The notes under the pieces were generated by a model. It was not told the DNA's origin, ran no database searches, and saw only the letters and a list, made by a program, of their open reading frames with translations. A program made the translations under genes and the position numbers. From assembly GCA_937867335.1 (NCBI GenBank), contig CALMKX010000369.1, forward strand, positions 1 through 64,000: a DNA stretch of 64,000 nt, given 5' to 3'. Shown here piece after piece: positions 9,057-17,152 of this stretch (its first letter is position 1; each line of letters starts with the position of its first letter). The DNA comes from an uncultured Acidobacteriota bacterium (GTDB taxonomy: Bacteria; Acidobacteriota; Thermoanaerobaculia; Multivoradales; SZUA-115).

Positions 9057-9872
9057 CTACTGCGCGGCTCGGGGGTCGCAGCCGCAGGCTTCTTGCCAGC
9101 CTTCACGCCAGATTTCAGCGAGGTCGGTGGCCACCCGGGTCTCCGGGCGGAGCAGCTGCGAGAGGAAGCGATCGAGCCCGGAATCGTCGAGCTCCAGCCG
9201 GGTTACGAGGCGGCTATCGCCGGGGAAGAGCTCCTGCCCTCGCTGCCAGCTCTTGCGCGCTTCCACCAGGTTGCCCACACGCCAGTAGCCATCGCCCAGC
9301 GCCGCCCAGGCGAGCGCCTGATAGCTGCGGCGAGCCTGGCTCTCGCTCTCGGCAACCGCTCGTTTCAGGTCGGCGATGCCGGACTCGGTGTAGCCGAAGA
9401 AGCGGGGGAAGTAGATCTTCACGTTGCCCAGGCTGTAACGGGCGAGCCAGCTCTCCTCGAGATTCGCGGAGCGCTCGAACTGGGCCATCGCCTTCTTGGC
9501 GAGCCCCACCTGCGAGAGCTTGAAGGCCGCCGGCAGCTTGTCCACCAGGGCGAAGCCGTAGCCGAGGGCCACGGTCGCCGAGCTCGGGTGGGCTTCTGCC
9601 AGGGCTGCGAAGAAGTCCACGCTGCGGTCGAAGGCCTTGGCGGCGATCGCCGTCTGGCGCAGCTCCGTGCCGTAGCGCAGGTTGCCGGGTGCCAGGCGCA
9701 CGGCTGCCTCCAGGCGGTCGAGCGCCAGGGCATGGTTGCCGGCACGAGCGGCGGCCTGCCCTGCCTCGAAAAGCGCCTCCGCCGAACTCGGCTCCGGCGC
9801 GGCCGAGAGCGGCAGGGCCCAGGCCAGGGCCAGGAGGAGAAGGCTCCAGGAGGACGCCTGAGAGGGGCTCAT
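9057..9872 (-). CDS. Secreted TPR-repeat protein
   Basis: A 271-aa protein with a signal peptide (LLLLALAWALPLSAAPEP, cleavage probably after SAA near residue 25) followed by tetratricopeptide-like helices, clearest in AGQAAARAGNHALALDRLEA and ALGDGYWRVGNLVEARKSWQ. It should be a periplasmic protein-interaction module; no catalytic motif is seen. It precedes the pentaheme cytochrome/TPR gene on the same strand, 133 bases away, and faces the NapH-like/TPR gene across about 104 bases. TPR segments in three adjacent genes suggest that the products contact each other. The exact partner is unknown. Confidence 0.8.
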   Translation of the reverse strand: MSPSQASSWSLLLLALAWALPLSAAPEPSSAEALFEAGQAAARAGNHALALDRLEAAVRLAPGNLRYGTELRQTAIAAKAFDRSVDFFAALAEAHPSSATVALGYGFALVDKLPAAFKLSQVGLAKKAMAQFERSANLEESWLARYSLGNVKIYFPRFFGYTESGIADLKRAVAESESQARRSYQALAWAALGDGYWRVGNLVEARKSWQRGQELFPGDSRLVTRLELDDSGLDRFLSQLLRPETRVATDLAEIWREGWQEACGCDPRAAQ

Positions 9873-9976
9873 GGGTGCCGATTCTCGCCAATCGGCGAGC
9901 CAAGATCCAGCCGCCAGGCCGAGTCAACCCTCGCTCGGTGGCATCTACTCAGTCTTCGCGCTAACCTTGGGCCATC

Positions 9977-11944
9977 GTGGCCTGCCTACCGATCCTGAAG
10001 GACGAGCCTGAGCTTCCCAAGCCCGCGGAGATCCGACCCTCGCGGATGGGCAAGTGGCGAGCCCTGGTGCTCATCGCGGTGCACGTGATCGCCGCCGTCC
10101 ACATCGTGCACTGGCGAGTCACCGGCCGGTCGATCACCCCGGTCGAGCCTTCCGAGGCCATGGCTTTCGCCAAGGCCAACATGGTCAATGCCGGGCTGAT
10201 CTTCTTCGCCGCCACGGTGCTGCTCACGCTGGTCTTCGGCCGCTACTTCTGCGGCTGGGGCTGCCATCTGGTGGCGATCCAGGACCTCTGCCTCTGGCTC
10301 CTCGGCAAGGTGGGCATCAAGCCGCGGCCGCTGCGCTCACGGCTTCTCGCCCTGGTGCCGGCGCTGGCCTTCGCCTATATGTTCCTCTGGCCGGTCGCCT
10401 ACCGGCTCTGGGTGCGAGATTCGTTCCGGGGCTACGGCCTCGAGCTCACCACCACGGAGCTCTGGTCGACCTTTCCCGGATGGGTGGTCGGCATCCTGAC
10501 CTTCCTCTCCTGCGGCTTCGCGATCGTCTACTTCCTGGGCGCCAAAGGTTTCTGCACCTACGCCTGCCCGTACGGGGCGATCTTCGGCGCCGCCGACAAG
10601 CTCTCGCCGCTGCGCATCCGGGTCAGCGAGGCCTGCAACCAATGCGGCCACTGCAGCGCCGTCTGCACCTCGAACGTGAAGGTAGCCCAGGAAGTGCGGG
10701 ACTACGGCATGGTGGTGGACAGCGGCTGCATGAAATGCCGCGACTGCGTGAGCGTTTGCCCCACCGGCGCCCTCTCCTACGGCTTCGGGCCGATCTCGCT
10801 GTTCGCGGATCCGCGGGTTGCGAAGCCCGCGCGAGCGAGCTGGCCGCTCAAGGCCTGGGAGGAGCTGCTGCTCGCCGCGAGCTTCGCGGCCGCTTTCTTC
10901 ACCTTCCGGGGCCTCTACGGCGCGGTGCCGTTCCTGATGTCCCTGGGCGTAGCCGGGATCCTCGCCTACCTGGTCCTCGCCACGTCGCGCCTCCTGGCGA
11001 GGGCCGATTTCAAGCTCCCTGGAATCACCCTGCGCCAGGCCGGAAGCCTGCGCCCGGCGGGACGGCTGTTCCTGGTCGCGATAGGCCTCCTGGCGCTCTT
11101 CTGGCTGCACAGCGGCTGGCTGCGCTGGCTCAGTTTCCAGGCCGAGAGGAGCTTCGCCGCCCTACCTGCCCTCGAGGGCTCAGACCTGGACCCGGGCCGC
11201 CGCCAGGCCCTGCTCTCGAGCCTGCCCCCGGAAGCTGCGCCACGCGCGGTGGCGGCCCTCGAACAGGTGGAACGCTGGTCGCTCTTGCCTACACTCGGCC
11301 TCCACAGCCGTCTGGCCTCCGCTCTCGAGCTCGCAGGCCAGGGTCAACGAGCCGAAGCCGAGGCGAAAGCCGCTCTGGCGGCAGGGGAGCAAGCGCCGGA
11401 GATGCGCCAGCTGCTGGCGAGGCTGACGCTCGGGCGCGGCGACCTCGACGGCGGCATCGCCTGGCTCGAGCGGGGAATCGCCGACCACCCGGCCTCCGAA
11501 GCTCCCTATCTCGAGCTGGGAAGCCTGCTCGCCAGGAGCGGCAGGCTGCAGCGGGCCGCCGAGGTGTTCGACCAGGCTATTGGCCAAGTGCCAAATTCTC
11601 CTCAACTGCTTTATAATCGGGCGTTAGTGCACGCCCTGGCAGGACAGACTTCCGAGGCCATCGACCTCCTGGAAAAGACCGTGACCATCTCACCGGATTA
11701 CCTCGCCGCGCGCGAGAACCTGGCCGGCCTGCTCGCCAGCCAGGGCCGCTGGGAGGAGAGCGTCGGCCACTACCGCCGCGCCCTCTCCCAGGCGCCGGGA
11801 GATCTCGTCACGCACCGCTTACTCGCTCGCGCTCTCCTCGGCATGGGTGACTCAACAGGCGCCCGCGGCGAGCTCGAGGAGGTGCTGCGGCTCTCTCCAG
11901 GCGACACCGAAGCGCTCTCCCTGATGGCGTCCATGGGGAGATGA
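9977..11944 (+). CDS. NapH/NosR/CcoG-like membrane ferredoxin with C-terminal TPR domain
   Basis: A 655-aa polytopic membrane iron-sulfur protein. The membrane part carries YFCGWGCHLVAIQD (about residue 91) and FCTYACPYGAIFG (about 195), the paired cysteine motifs of NapH, NosR and CcoG. These are followed by two [4Fe-4S] ferredoxin sites, CNQCGHCSAVC and CMKCRDCVSVCP. Further helices follow, and from about residue 400 a soluble TPR region of at least four repeats, an addition not normal for NapH or CcoG. Family members carry electrons from quinol to periplasmic redox partners. The start is a GTG at 9977 with a weak ribosome site; ATG 10046 is an alternative. It diverges from the TPR/pentaheme/CRTAC1 genes, so a shared promoter region is likely. 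Confidence 0.85.
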   Translation: MACLPILKDEPELPKPAEIRPSRMGKWRALVLIAVHVIAAVHIVHWRVTGRSITPVEPSEAMAFAKANMVNAGLIFFAATVLLTLVFGRYFCGWGCHLVAIQDLCLWLLGKVGIKPRPLRSRLLALVPALAFAYMFLWPVAYRLWVRDSFRGYGLELTTTELWSTFPGWVVGILTFLSCGFAIVYFLGAKGFCTYACPYGAIFGAADKLSPLRIRVSEACNQCGHCSAVCTSNVKVAQEVRDYGMVVDSGCMKCRDCVSVCPTGALSYGFGPISLFADPRVAKPARASWPLKAWEELLLAASFAAAFFTFRGLYGAVPFLMSLGVAGILAYLVLATSRLLARADFKLPGITLRQAGSLRPAGRLFLVAIGLLALFWLHSGWLRWLSFQAERSFAALPALEGSDLDPGRRQALLSSLPPEAAPRAVAALEQVERWSLLPTLGLHSRLASALELAGQGQRAEAEAKAALAAGEQAPEMRQLLARLTLGRGDLDGGIAWLERGIADHPASEAPYLELGSLLARSGRLQRAAEVFDQAIGQVPNSPQLLYNRALVHALAGQTSEAIDLLEKTVTISPDYLAARENLAGLLASQGRWEESVGHYRRALSQAPGDLVTHRLLARALLGMGDSTGARGELEEVLRLSPGDTEALSLMASMGR

Positions 11945-12048
11945 AGAGGCGCTCCGGCAAGCACAAGGCGGGTGGGGTCGAGAAACGCGCAACCTAGCAT
12001 GGCTCTCTCGAGCCGTCAGAATCATTCGCTAGTCTGGAGGATGGAAGA

Positions 12049-13356
12049 ATGAGAAACCCAGTAGGACGGATGAAGCAGCGGCAGAAGCTGGCGATCTCGG
12101 CCGGCGCGCTGCTCCTGGTCGTCGCGGCGGCCGGGATCTGGAGCCTGTCGGCAGCGGGCACCAGCCAGACCACCGGGCCGGACGTCACCGTCATCAGCAT
12201 CACTGGCACCGGCAACTACGGCGCCGTGAGTGGCATTCGCGCCTTTGCGGTGGGGACCACCTCCTGCAACGTGGGCGACCAGCCGGTGTGGTGGTGCAAC
12301 GGCAACAAGGGCTTCTGCTCAGACGAGCAACACCCGGTCATCGCCCAGAACCTCTACCGTCTGAAGGACGGCCGCTTCGAGCAGATCGGCATGAGCTGGT
12401 TGAAGCACGGCTTCGTCTCCACCAACAGCTTCGACTCCAACTGTGGCAGCTGCGCGGGCTCGCCCCACGGCGGCTCGCAGCTGGGCGTGGGCTGCACCGA
12501 CACCTACGGCTCCAGCCTGAACGGCAGCCGCCCCCTCGGCATGCGCTCCGAAGTGAACGTCCAGACCGGCTCCTTCCCGTACCCCTACACCAGCGTCGCT
12601 ACTTCCACGGTGGTCGACCAGCGCATGCAGGTGCGGGAGGACGACCTCAACCCGGCTCTCAACACCGGCGCACGCTATTGGGCCGAGGGGCAGTACGTCA
12701 CCGAGGACGACGCCCTGGCGGGCAACGGCTTGAACAACGCCTCCTACCGCGAGGTGACGGTTTCCGGCCCGAGCTTCGACCTGCCGGCGGTGGGCTCGAC
12801 CACCCGTGAAAAGGCTGCCATCTACGTCTGGCCGGTGGTGGATCCGACCGTGGAGATCATGGCGGTGGACAACACCGGCGCTTCGCCGATCGAGCGCTTC
12901 GACGTGGCCCGCAAGGTCACGGACCTGGGTGGTGGCGTGTGGCACTACGAGTACGCCATCCACAACATGAACTCGGACCGCTCGGCCCGTGGCTTCACGG
13001 TGGACTTCCCGTCGAACACCACCATCACCAACGTGGGCTTCCACGGCGTCGCCCACCACTCCGGCGAGCCCTACGCCACCGCGGACTGGACCTCGACGGT
13101 GGACACCCCGACCGGCCGGGTGACCTGGCAAACGGAAGACTTCGCCACCAACGCCAATGCCAACGCCCTGCGCTGGGGCACGATGTTCAGCTTCTGGTTC
13201 GACGCCAACTCCGGGCCCAACACGGCCTCGCACTCGATCGAGCTCTTCAAGCCCGGCTCGCCTACGGCGCTGTTCTTCACCTTCGGTACCCTCCAGCTCT
13301 TCGCCGACGGCTTCGAGACCGGTGATACCACCGCCTGGACCGCGACCGTTCCGTGA
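12049..13356 (+). CDS. Secreted protein of unknown function with GFETGDT-type C-terminal tail
   Basis: A 435-aa protein with an N-terminal signal or anchor helix (about residues 16-36: LAISAGALLLVVAAAGIWSL) and a cysteine-containing extracellular region (CNGNKGFC; CGSCAGSPHG). I recognise no enzyme domain. The last residues, LFADGFETGDTTAWTATVP, are a recurring short tail seen at the end of unrelated exported proteins in Acidobacteriota and some Gammaproteobacteria, and it may act in surface sorting; that role is not proven. GGAGGATG lies ahead of the ATG. It stands alone between the NapH-like gene and a hairpin (13366-13397) that probably ends its transcript. Confidence 0.75.
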   Translation: MRNPVGRMKQRQKLAISAGALLLVVAAAGIWSLSAAGTSQTTGPDVTVISITGTGNYGAVSGIRAFAVGTTSCNVGDQPVWWCNGNKGFCSDEQHPVIAQNLYRLKDGRFEQIGMSWLKHGFVSTNSFDSNCGSCAGSPHGGSQLGVGCTDTYGSSLNGSRPLGMRSEVNVQTGSFPYPYTSVATSTVVDQRMQVREDDLNPALNTGARYWAEGQYVTEDDALAGNGLNNASYREVTVSGPSFDLPAVGSTTREKAAIYVWPVVDPTVEIMAVDNTGASPIERFDVARKVTDLGGGVWHYEYAIHNMNSDRSARGFTVDFPSNTTITNVGFHGVAHHSGEPYATADWTSTVDTPTGRVTWQTEDFATNANANALRWGTMFSFWFDANSGPNTASHSIELFKPGSPTALFFTFGTLQLFADGFETGDTTAWTATVP

Positions 13357-13365
13357 CCCGGCCGG

Positions 13366-13397
13366 GCCGCGAGCCGAGGCTGAACTCGGCTCGCGGC
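13366..13397 (+). terminator. Strong stem-loop after the GFETGDT protein gene
   Basis: A perfect 13-base stem, GCCGCGAGCCGAG with CTCGGCTCGCGGC, closes a 6-base loop 9 bases after the stop at 13356. No T-run follows, so it is either a non-canonical terminator or an mRNA-stabilising hairpin. Confidence 0.55.
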
Positions 13398-13438
13398 ACT
13401 TCGAGCTTCTCCGCCTCGCCTGAATCGATATGATCGAC

Positions 13439-13463
13439 GCTCCTCGGTGCCCCACCGAGGAGC
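13439..13463 (+). other. Leader hairpin upstream of the lipoprotein operon
   Basis: An 11-base perfect stem, GCTCCTCGGTG with CACCGAGGAGC around a CCC loop, ends 35 bases before the ATG at 13499. It is the second strong hairpin within 100 bases. It may control expression of the operon or simply insulate it. Confidence 0.5.
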
Positions 13464-13498
13464 GGGGCCCATCGGCCCGGATCTCCCTCGGAGGAACT

Positions 13499-14185
13499 AT
13501 GCTTGGTGGTTCAAGCGGGCCTTCTCGGGCGGCTCGCTGGTTTTCCCTGGCACTCTCCCTCGCCCTGGTTGCGGCCTGTGGCGATGGCAAGCCGGCTGCC
13601 TCGAAGCCCGGCGCACCGACGACCTCGGCCCCTCCGGCCACACCCGCCCGGGCCGCCGGCAAAGGGGTACGGATCAAGATCGAAGGCCCCGACAAGAAGC
13701 TCTTCGCCACCCTCAAGCCGGGCAAGCAAGACTTGCATATCGAGCCGGCCGAAGGAGGAGCGATCGTCGGCTCGCTCAAGGACGGCGTACGGACTTACCA
13801 GCTCGCGGACGGCACCGTGCTCCTGCGTGCCAAGACGGACTCCACTCGCACTACCTTCGAAGGCGCAGACGGCAAGCTCAAGTACGAGCTCAAGGCCGCG
13901 GGCCGCAAGGTCCAGCTGACCCTCTCCGGCCAGTCCGGGGACCCCTACACCCTGCTGCGTACCGCCAACGACCGGATCAAGCTGATGAGGGGCAAGACCG
14001 AGATCGGCAGGGTGACCTTCGATCCCCTGAAGCTCAAGGCGCGCGCCCGCAATCCCCAGGGGGTCTCCCAGTTCGACGTCTCGAGCCCCCGCACCTCGGA
14101 CGGCTTCGCCCTCCTGCTGCTCTCGGACTTACCCGTCCAGGACCGCCTGGTGCTGCTCACCGAGCTCTATTCACGAGGGTTGTGA
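13499..14185 (+). CDS. Putative lipoprotein, first gene of a coupled operon
   Basis: Start at ATG 13499, placed 5-6 bases after GGAGGAAC, gives 228 aa. The N-terminus is a lipoprotein signal with lipobox LVAAC (about residue 26), followed by a proline/alanine/threonine-rich linker and a soluble domain of about 150 residues rich in beta strands and lysine, with repeated segments such as DGVRTYQLADGTVLLRAK and ADGKLKYELKAAGRKVQL. I do not recognise the domain. The stop overlaps the GTG of the pantothenate kinase gene by four bases, so translation of the two is coupled. An upstream start at 13430 is possible but lacks a ribosome site and would bury the signal peptide. Confidence 0.75.
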   Translation: MLGGSSGPSRAARWFSLALSLALVAACGDGKPAASKPGAPTTSAPPATPARAAGKGVRIKIEGPDKKLFATLKPGKQDLHIEPAEGGAIVGSLKDGVRTYQLADGTVLLRAKTDSTRTTFEGADGKLKYELKAAGRKVQLTLSGQSGDPYTLLRTANDRIKLMRGKTEIGRVTFDPLKLKARARNPQGVSQFDVSSPRTSDGFALLLLSDLPVQDRLVLLTELYSRGL

Positions 14186-15006
14186 TCACTCAGAGCGGGC
14201 CACGGGTCGCCGGCGTCGACCTCGGAGCGACCCTCGCCAAGCTCGTGTTGCTGGGCGGCGAGGGAGAGCGAGCCCGCTTTCCTTCCCAGGACCTCGAGGC
14301 GGTGCGAGGGGAGCTCGAGCGCTGGCAGCCGAACCGGATCGCCACGACCGGCGGCGGCGCTCAGGAACTGGGAGCCGAGTTCGCGGGCGTGCCGATCGAA
14401 ACCGTGAGCGAGTTCGCCGCCTGGGGCGCCGGAGCTTCGGAGCTGGCCCGCGCAGCGGCGATCGAGCTGCCGACCCGCTACCTCCTGGTCAGCCTCGGCA
14501 CGGGGACTTCGATGCTCAAGGTGGAGGCAGCGACCGCCGAGCGGGTAGGCGGCTGCGCCCTGGGAGGCGGAGCCTTCCTGGGCCTGGCTCGGCTCTTGGC
14601 CGGCAGCGAATCCTTCGCCGCCGCGGCGGCGCTCGCCGCGCGCGGGGACCGCAAACGCGTGGACCTCCTGGTGGGAGACATCTACCGCCAGGGGGGCATC
14701 GCCTTGCCACCGGACCTCAATGCCGCCAGCTTCGGCAAACTGGCCTCCACTCGCGCCGAGGACCTGGCCGACGCCGTGGCCGGCATGATCGGCGAGAACG
14801 TGGCTCTGATCGCGATGGCCCTGGCCCGTGCCGAGCAGCTGGAGACGGTGGTGTATTGCGGCTCCACATTGGAGAGCAACCCGGCCCTCCAGGCGGCGCT
14901 GTCGTTCGTCACCGGCGCACTCGGCCGGCGTGCTCTCTATCTGCCCGATGGGGCCTACTGTGGAGCGCTGGGCGCGGCGGCTCTGGCGCGGGAAGGACGC
15001 GGATGA
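14182..15006 (+). CDS. coaW: Type II pantothenate kinase-like protein (BadF/Fumble fold)
   Basis: A 274-aa ASKHA-fold kinase. It shows the phosphate-1 loop GVDLGATLAKLVLL (about residue 10) and the phosphate-2 loop LVSLGTGTSMLKVE (about residue 97), followed by GGCALGGGAFLGLARLL as in eukaryote-type pantothenate kinases. The expected reaction is ATP-dependent phosphorylation of pantothenate, the first step of coenzyme A synthesis. The GTG start (14182) overlaps the stop of the lipoprotein gene, and its own stop overlaps the next ATG. Type II enzymes are uncommon in bacteria outside staphylococci, and this company (lipoprotein, DUF3592 protein, arrestin-like protein) is odd for a CoA gene, so a different small-molecule substrate is possible. 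Confidence 0.8.
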   Translation: MITQSGPRVAGVDLGATLAKLVLLGGEGERARFPSQDLEAVRGELERWQPNRIATTGGGAQELGAEFAGVPIETVSEFAAWGAGASELARAAAIELPTRYLLVSLGTGTSMLKVEAATAERVGGCALGGGAFLGLARLLAGSESFAAAAALAARGDRKRVDLLVGDIYRQGGIALPPDLNAASFGKLASTRAEDLADAVAGMIGENVALIAMALARAEQLETVVYCGSTLESNPALQAALSFVTGALGRRALYLPDGAYCGALGAAALAREGRG

Positions 15007-16709
15007 AAGCTCGTTCGGTAAGCGGACTCGGCTGTTTTCTCGGGACGTTCGCCATCCTGCTCACGATCTTCGGCCTCTGGGCCACGGTGCTGTCGGGCCG
15101 CAGGCTGATCACCGTGGCGGAGAGCTATACCTGGGAGAAGTGGGGCTGCCAGATCGAGTCCTCCTCTCTCGGCTCCGGCGCCGACGCCGATCGCTCGAAC
15201 GAAGTGGTGGTGAAGTACCGCTATCGCTTCCGCGGCCACGACCTGGTGGGCAGCACCGTTGAGCCGGGCTATCACGGTTCCCGGAGCCGCCTCGAGGCGG
15301 AGCGCCTGCTGGCGCGCTTCCCTCCAGGCTCTGACACCAGCTGCTACGTCGACGCTTCGACTCCCGGCCGCTCGGCTTTGATCCGCCCCGGCTATGGCAA
15401 GCCGGTGGCGGCGTTGGCGTTTTTCCTGCTCCTTTCCTGCCTCGGTGGCTTCGGAGCCTGGTGGGGTTTCCGCTTGAAGGAGACTCCCCAGAATTCCGCT
15501 GCCTTCGGCCAGGCGATCTCGGAATCGGCGCGCAGCAGCCAAAGCGTGGGCTGCATCATCGCCTTCCTCTCGATCTTCGCGGTGATGGGCCTGGGCCTCT
15601 TGATCCCGTTCTTCCTGGTGCCGGTGGTCCGATCTCTCTCGGCTCGCGGCTGGCAGGCGGTTCCCTGCGAGATCCTCGCCAGCGAGGTCGAGGCCCACCC
15701 CGGCAACGACGGCGATACTTATTCCGTCAAGGTCCGCTATCGCTTCACGGCCGGTGGACGGCAGATCGAAGGCGATCGCTACAGCTTCATCTCGGGCTCC
15801 TCGAGCGGACAGGCCGGCAAGCAGGAGGTGGTGGATCAGCTCCCTGCCGGCAAAGAGACCACTTGCTACGTCAACCCGGACGATCCGTACGACGCCGTGC
15901 TCGAACGCGGGCTGACCTCCGATATCTGGTTCGGCCTGGTTCCCCTGGCCTTCGTGGTGGTTCCGGGGGGGATCGCTCTGCTGCTGTGGCGCACCAGCCG
16001 CAGGCAACTCCAGGTAGGCAAGGCCAGCTGGGCCCCGGGGGCCGCCGGCAAGGCCACCCCGGCCGCGGCTCAAGTGCCCATGCCCTACGGCAGCGAGCCC
16101 ATCGTGCTCAAGCCCAGCTTGGGCCCGATCGGCAAATTCGCCGGCATGCTGCTCTTCGCGTTGTTCTGGAACGGCATCACCGGCGTCTTCGTGGGCTTCA
16201 TCGCCAAAGCGTGGCAGAAGGGCGAGTCTCCGGGCTGCCAGACGGCGTTCATCACCCCGTTCGTGCTGGTGGGTCTCTTCGCCATCTGGGGCGTGTTCTA
16301 CCAGCTCCTCGCCCTGTTTAACCCCCGGCCCGTCCTGACGCTCAGCCGAGGCGGGGTGGCTCGGGGCGGCCGAGTGGAGCTGGGCTGGAAGTTCCGCGGC
16401 CTGCCGGGGCGGATCCGTCACCTCAAGATCCGTCTCGTCGGGCGTGAGGAGGCCACCTACCGCCAGGGCACCCGCTCGGTCACCGATCGCCAGGCCTTCG
16501 CCTACCAAGAGGTCCTGGACACCCAGAACCCGGCGGAGATCCGCGAGGGCTGGACGACCGTGGAGATTCCTGTCGACACCATGCACTCCTTCGAGGCCGG
16601 CCACAACAAGGTGGTGTGGACCTTGAGCCTCGCCGGCGAGATCGCCCGCTGGCCCGACATCAGCGAGGACTTTCCGTTCGTGGTGCTGCCCCAGGAGGAA
16701 AGCCGATGA
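15003..16709 (+). CDS. Membrane protein with two DUF3592 domains
   Basis: Start at ATG 15003, overlapping the preceding stop by four bases, gives 568 aa. The sequence contains two copies of a unit made of a transmembrane helix, a periplasmic or extracytoplasmic beta domain and another helix. The repeated domain is seen as VVVKYRYRFRGHDLVGST and VKVRYRFTAGGRQIEGDR, each followed by a segment with a single cysteine (TSCYVDASTPGRSAL; TTCYVNPDDPYDAVL), the usual DUF3592 pattern. The last 150 residues, after two more helices, form a soluble beta-rich region. The function of DUF3592 is unknown. It is coupled to the kinase upstream and to the arrestin-like gene downstream. Confidence 0.8.
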   Translation: MKARSVSGLGCFLGTFAILLTIFGLWATVLSGRRLITVAESYTWEKWGCQIESSSLGSGADADRSNEVVVKYRYRFRGHDLVGSTVEPGYHGSRSRLEAERLLARFPPGSDTSCYVDASTPGRSALIRPGYGKPVAALAFFLLLSCLGGFGAWWGFRLKETPQNSAAFGQAISESARSSQSVGCIIAFLSIFAVMGLGLLIPFFLVPVVRSLSARGWQAVPCEILASEVEAHPGNDGDTYSVKVRYRFTAGGRQIEGDRYSFISGSSSGQAGKQEVVDQLPAGKETTCYVNPDDPYDAVLERGLTSDIWFGLVPLAFVVVPGGIALLLWRTSRRQLQVGKASWAPGAAGKATPAAAQVPMPYGSEPIVLKPSLGPIGKFAGMLLFALFWNGITGVFVGFIAKAWQKGESPGCQTAFITPFVLVGLFAIWGVFYQLLALFNPRPVLTLSRGGVARGGRVELGWKFRGLPGRIRHLKIRLVGREEATYRQGTRSVTDRQAFAYQEVLDTQNPAEIREGWTTVEIPVDTMHSFEAGHNKVVWTLSLAGEIARWPDISEDFPFVVLPQEESR

Positions 16710-17152
16710 GCCAGCTAGGGATCGAAACCGAAGGCCGGCGGTCGACCTTCGCGCCGGGCGACGTCATCCGCGGCACCGTCGATTGGCAGCTGGACGGCCC
16801 TCCCAATCGGGTCGACCTCCGGTTGTTCTGGTACACCGAGGGCAAGGGGGACAGCGACCTCGGTGTGGTGGCCGTCGAGAACTTCGAGCAGCCCGGACAG
16901 CGCGACCGGCGCAGCTTCAGCCTGCAGGTGCCGGAAGGTCCGCTGTCGTTCTCCGGCACGTTGATCTCTCTGCTCTGGGCCATCGAGCTCGTGGCCGCGC
17001 CGGGAGGCGAGGTGGCCCGCTTGAACCTGCTGGTGTCCTACAGCGGCCGGGAGATCCGCCTGAGCAAGGTGACCTTGCCGGAGGAAGCAGACGCCGAGGC
17101 CAAGGCGGAGAAACTCAAAGGCCGGTTTTCCTCGCTCAAGCGCTCGAAGTGA
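16706..17152 (+). CDS. Small beta-sandwich protein, arrestin/Spo0M-like
   Basis: A 148-aa soluble protein beginning at ATG 16706, which overlaps the preceding stop by four bases. It begins with GIETEGRRSTFAPGDVIRGTVDW and continues with LRLFWYTEGKG and SFSLQVPEGPLSFSGTLISL. This run of beta strands, with a PGD turn and a later P-x-S-FSG segment, resembles arrestin-fold proteins such as Spo0M and Vps26 relatives. The last 20 residues are charged (EADAEAKAEKLKG). The C-terminal part of the preceding protein has a similar strand pattern, so the two may interact or share ancestry. The assignment is by pattern only and no function can be given. Confidence 0.65.
   Translation: MSQLGIETEGRRSTFAPGDVIRGTVDWQLDGPPNRVDLRLFWYTEGKGDSDLGVVAVENFEQPGQRDRRSFSLQVPEGPLSFSGTLISLLWAIELVAAPGGEVARLNLLVSYSGREIRLSKVTLPEEADAEAKAEKLKGRFSSLKRSK

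Noticed and set aside
11575-11620. TATAAT-containing AT-rich patch inside the NapH-like/TPR gene as an internal promoter
   Set aside because: There is no downstream gene needing it within the frame and no matching -35; it encodes a normal TPR helix.
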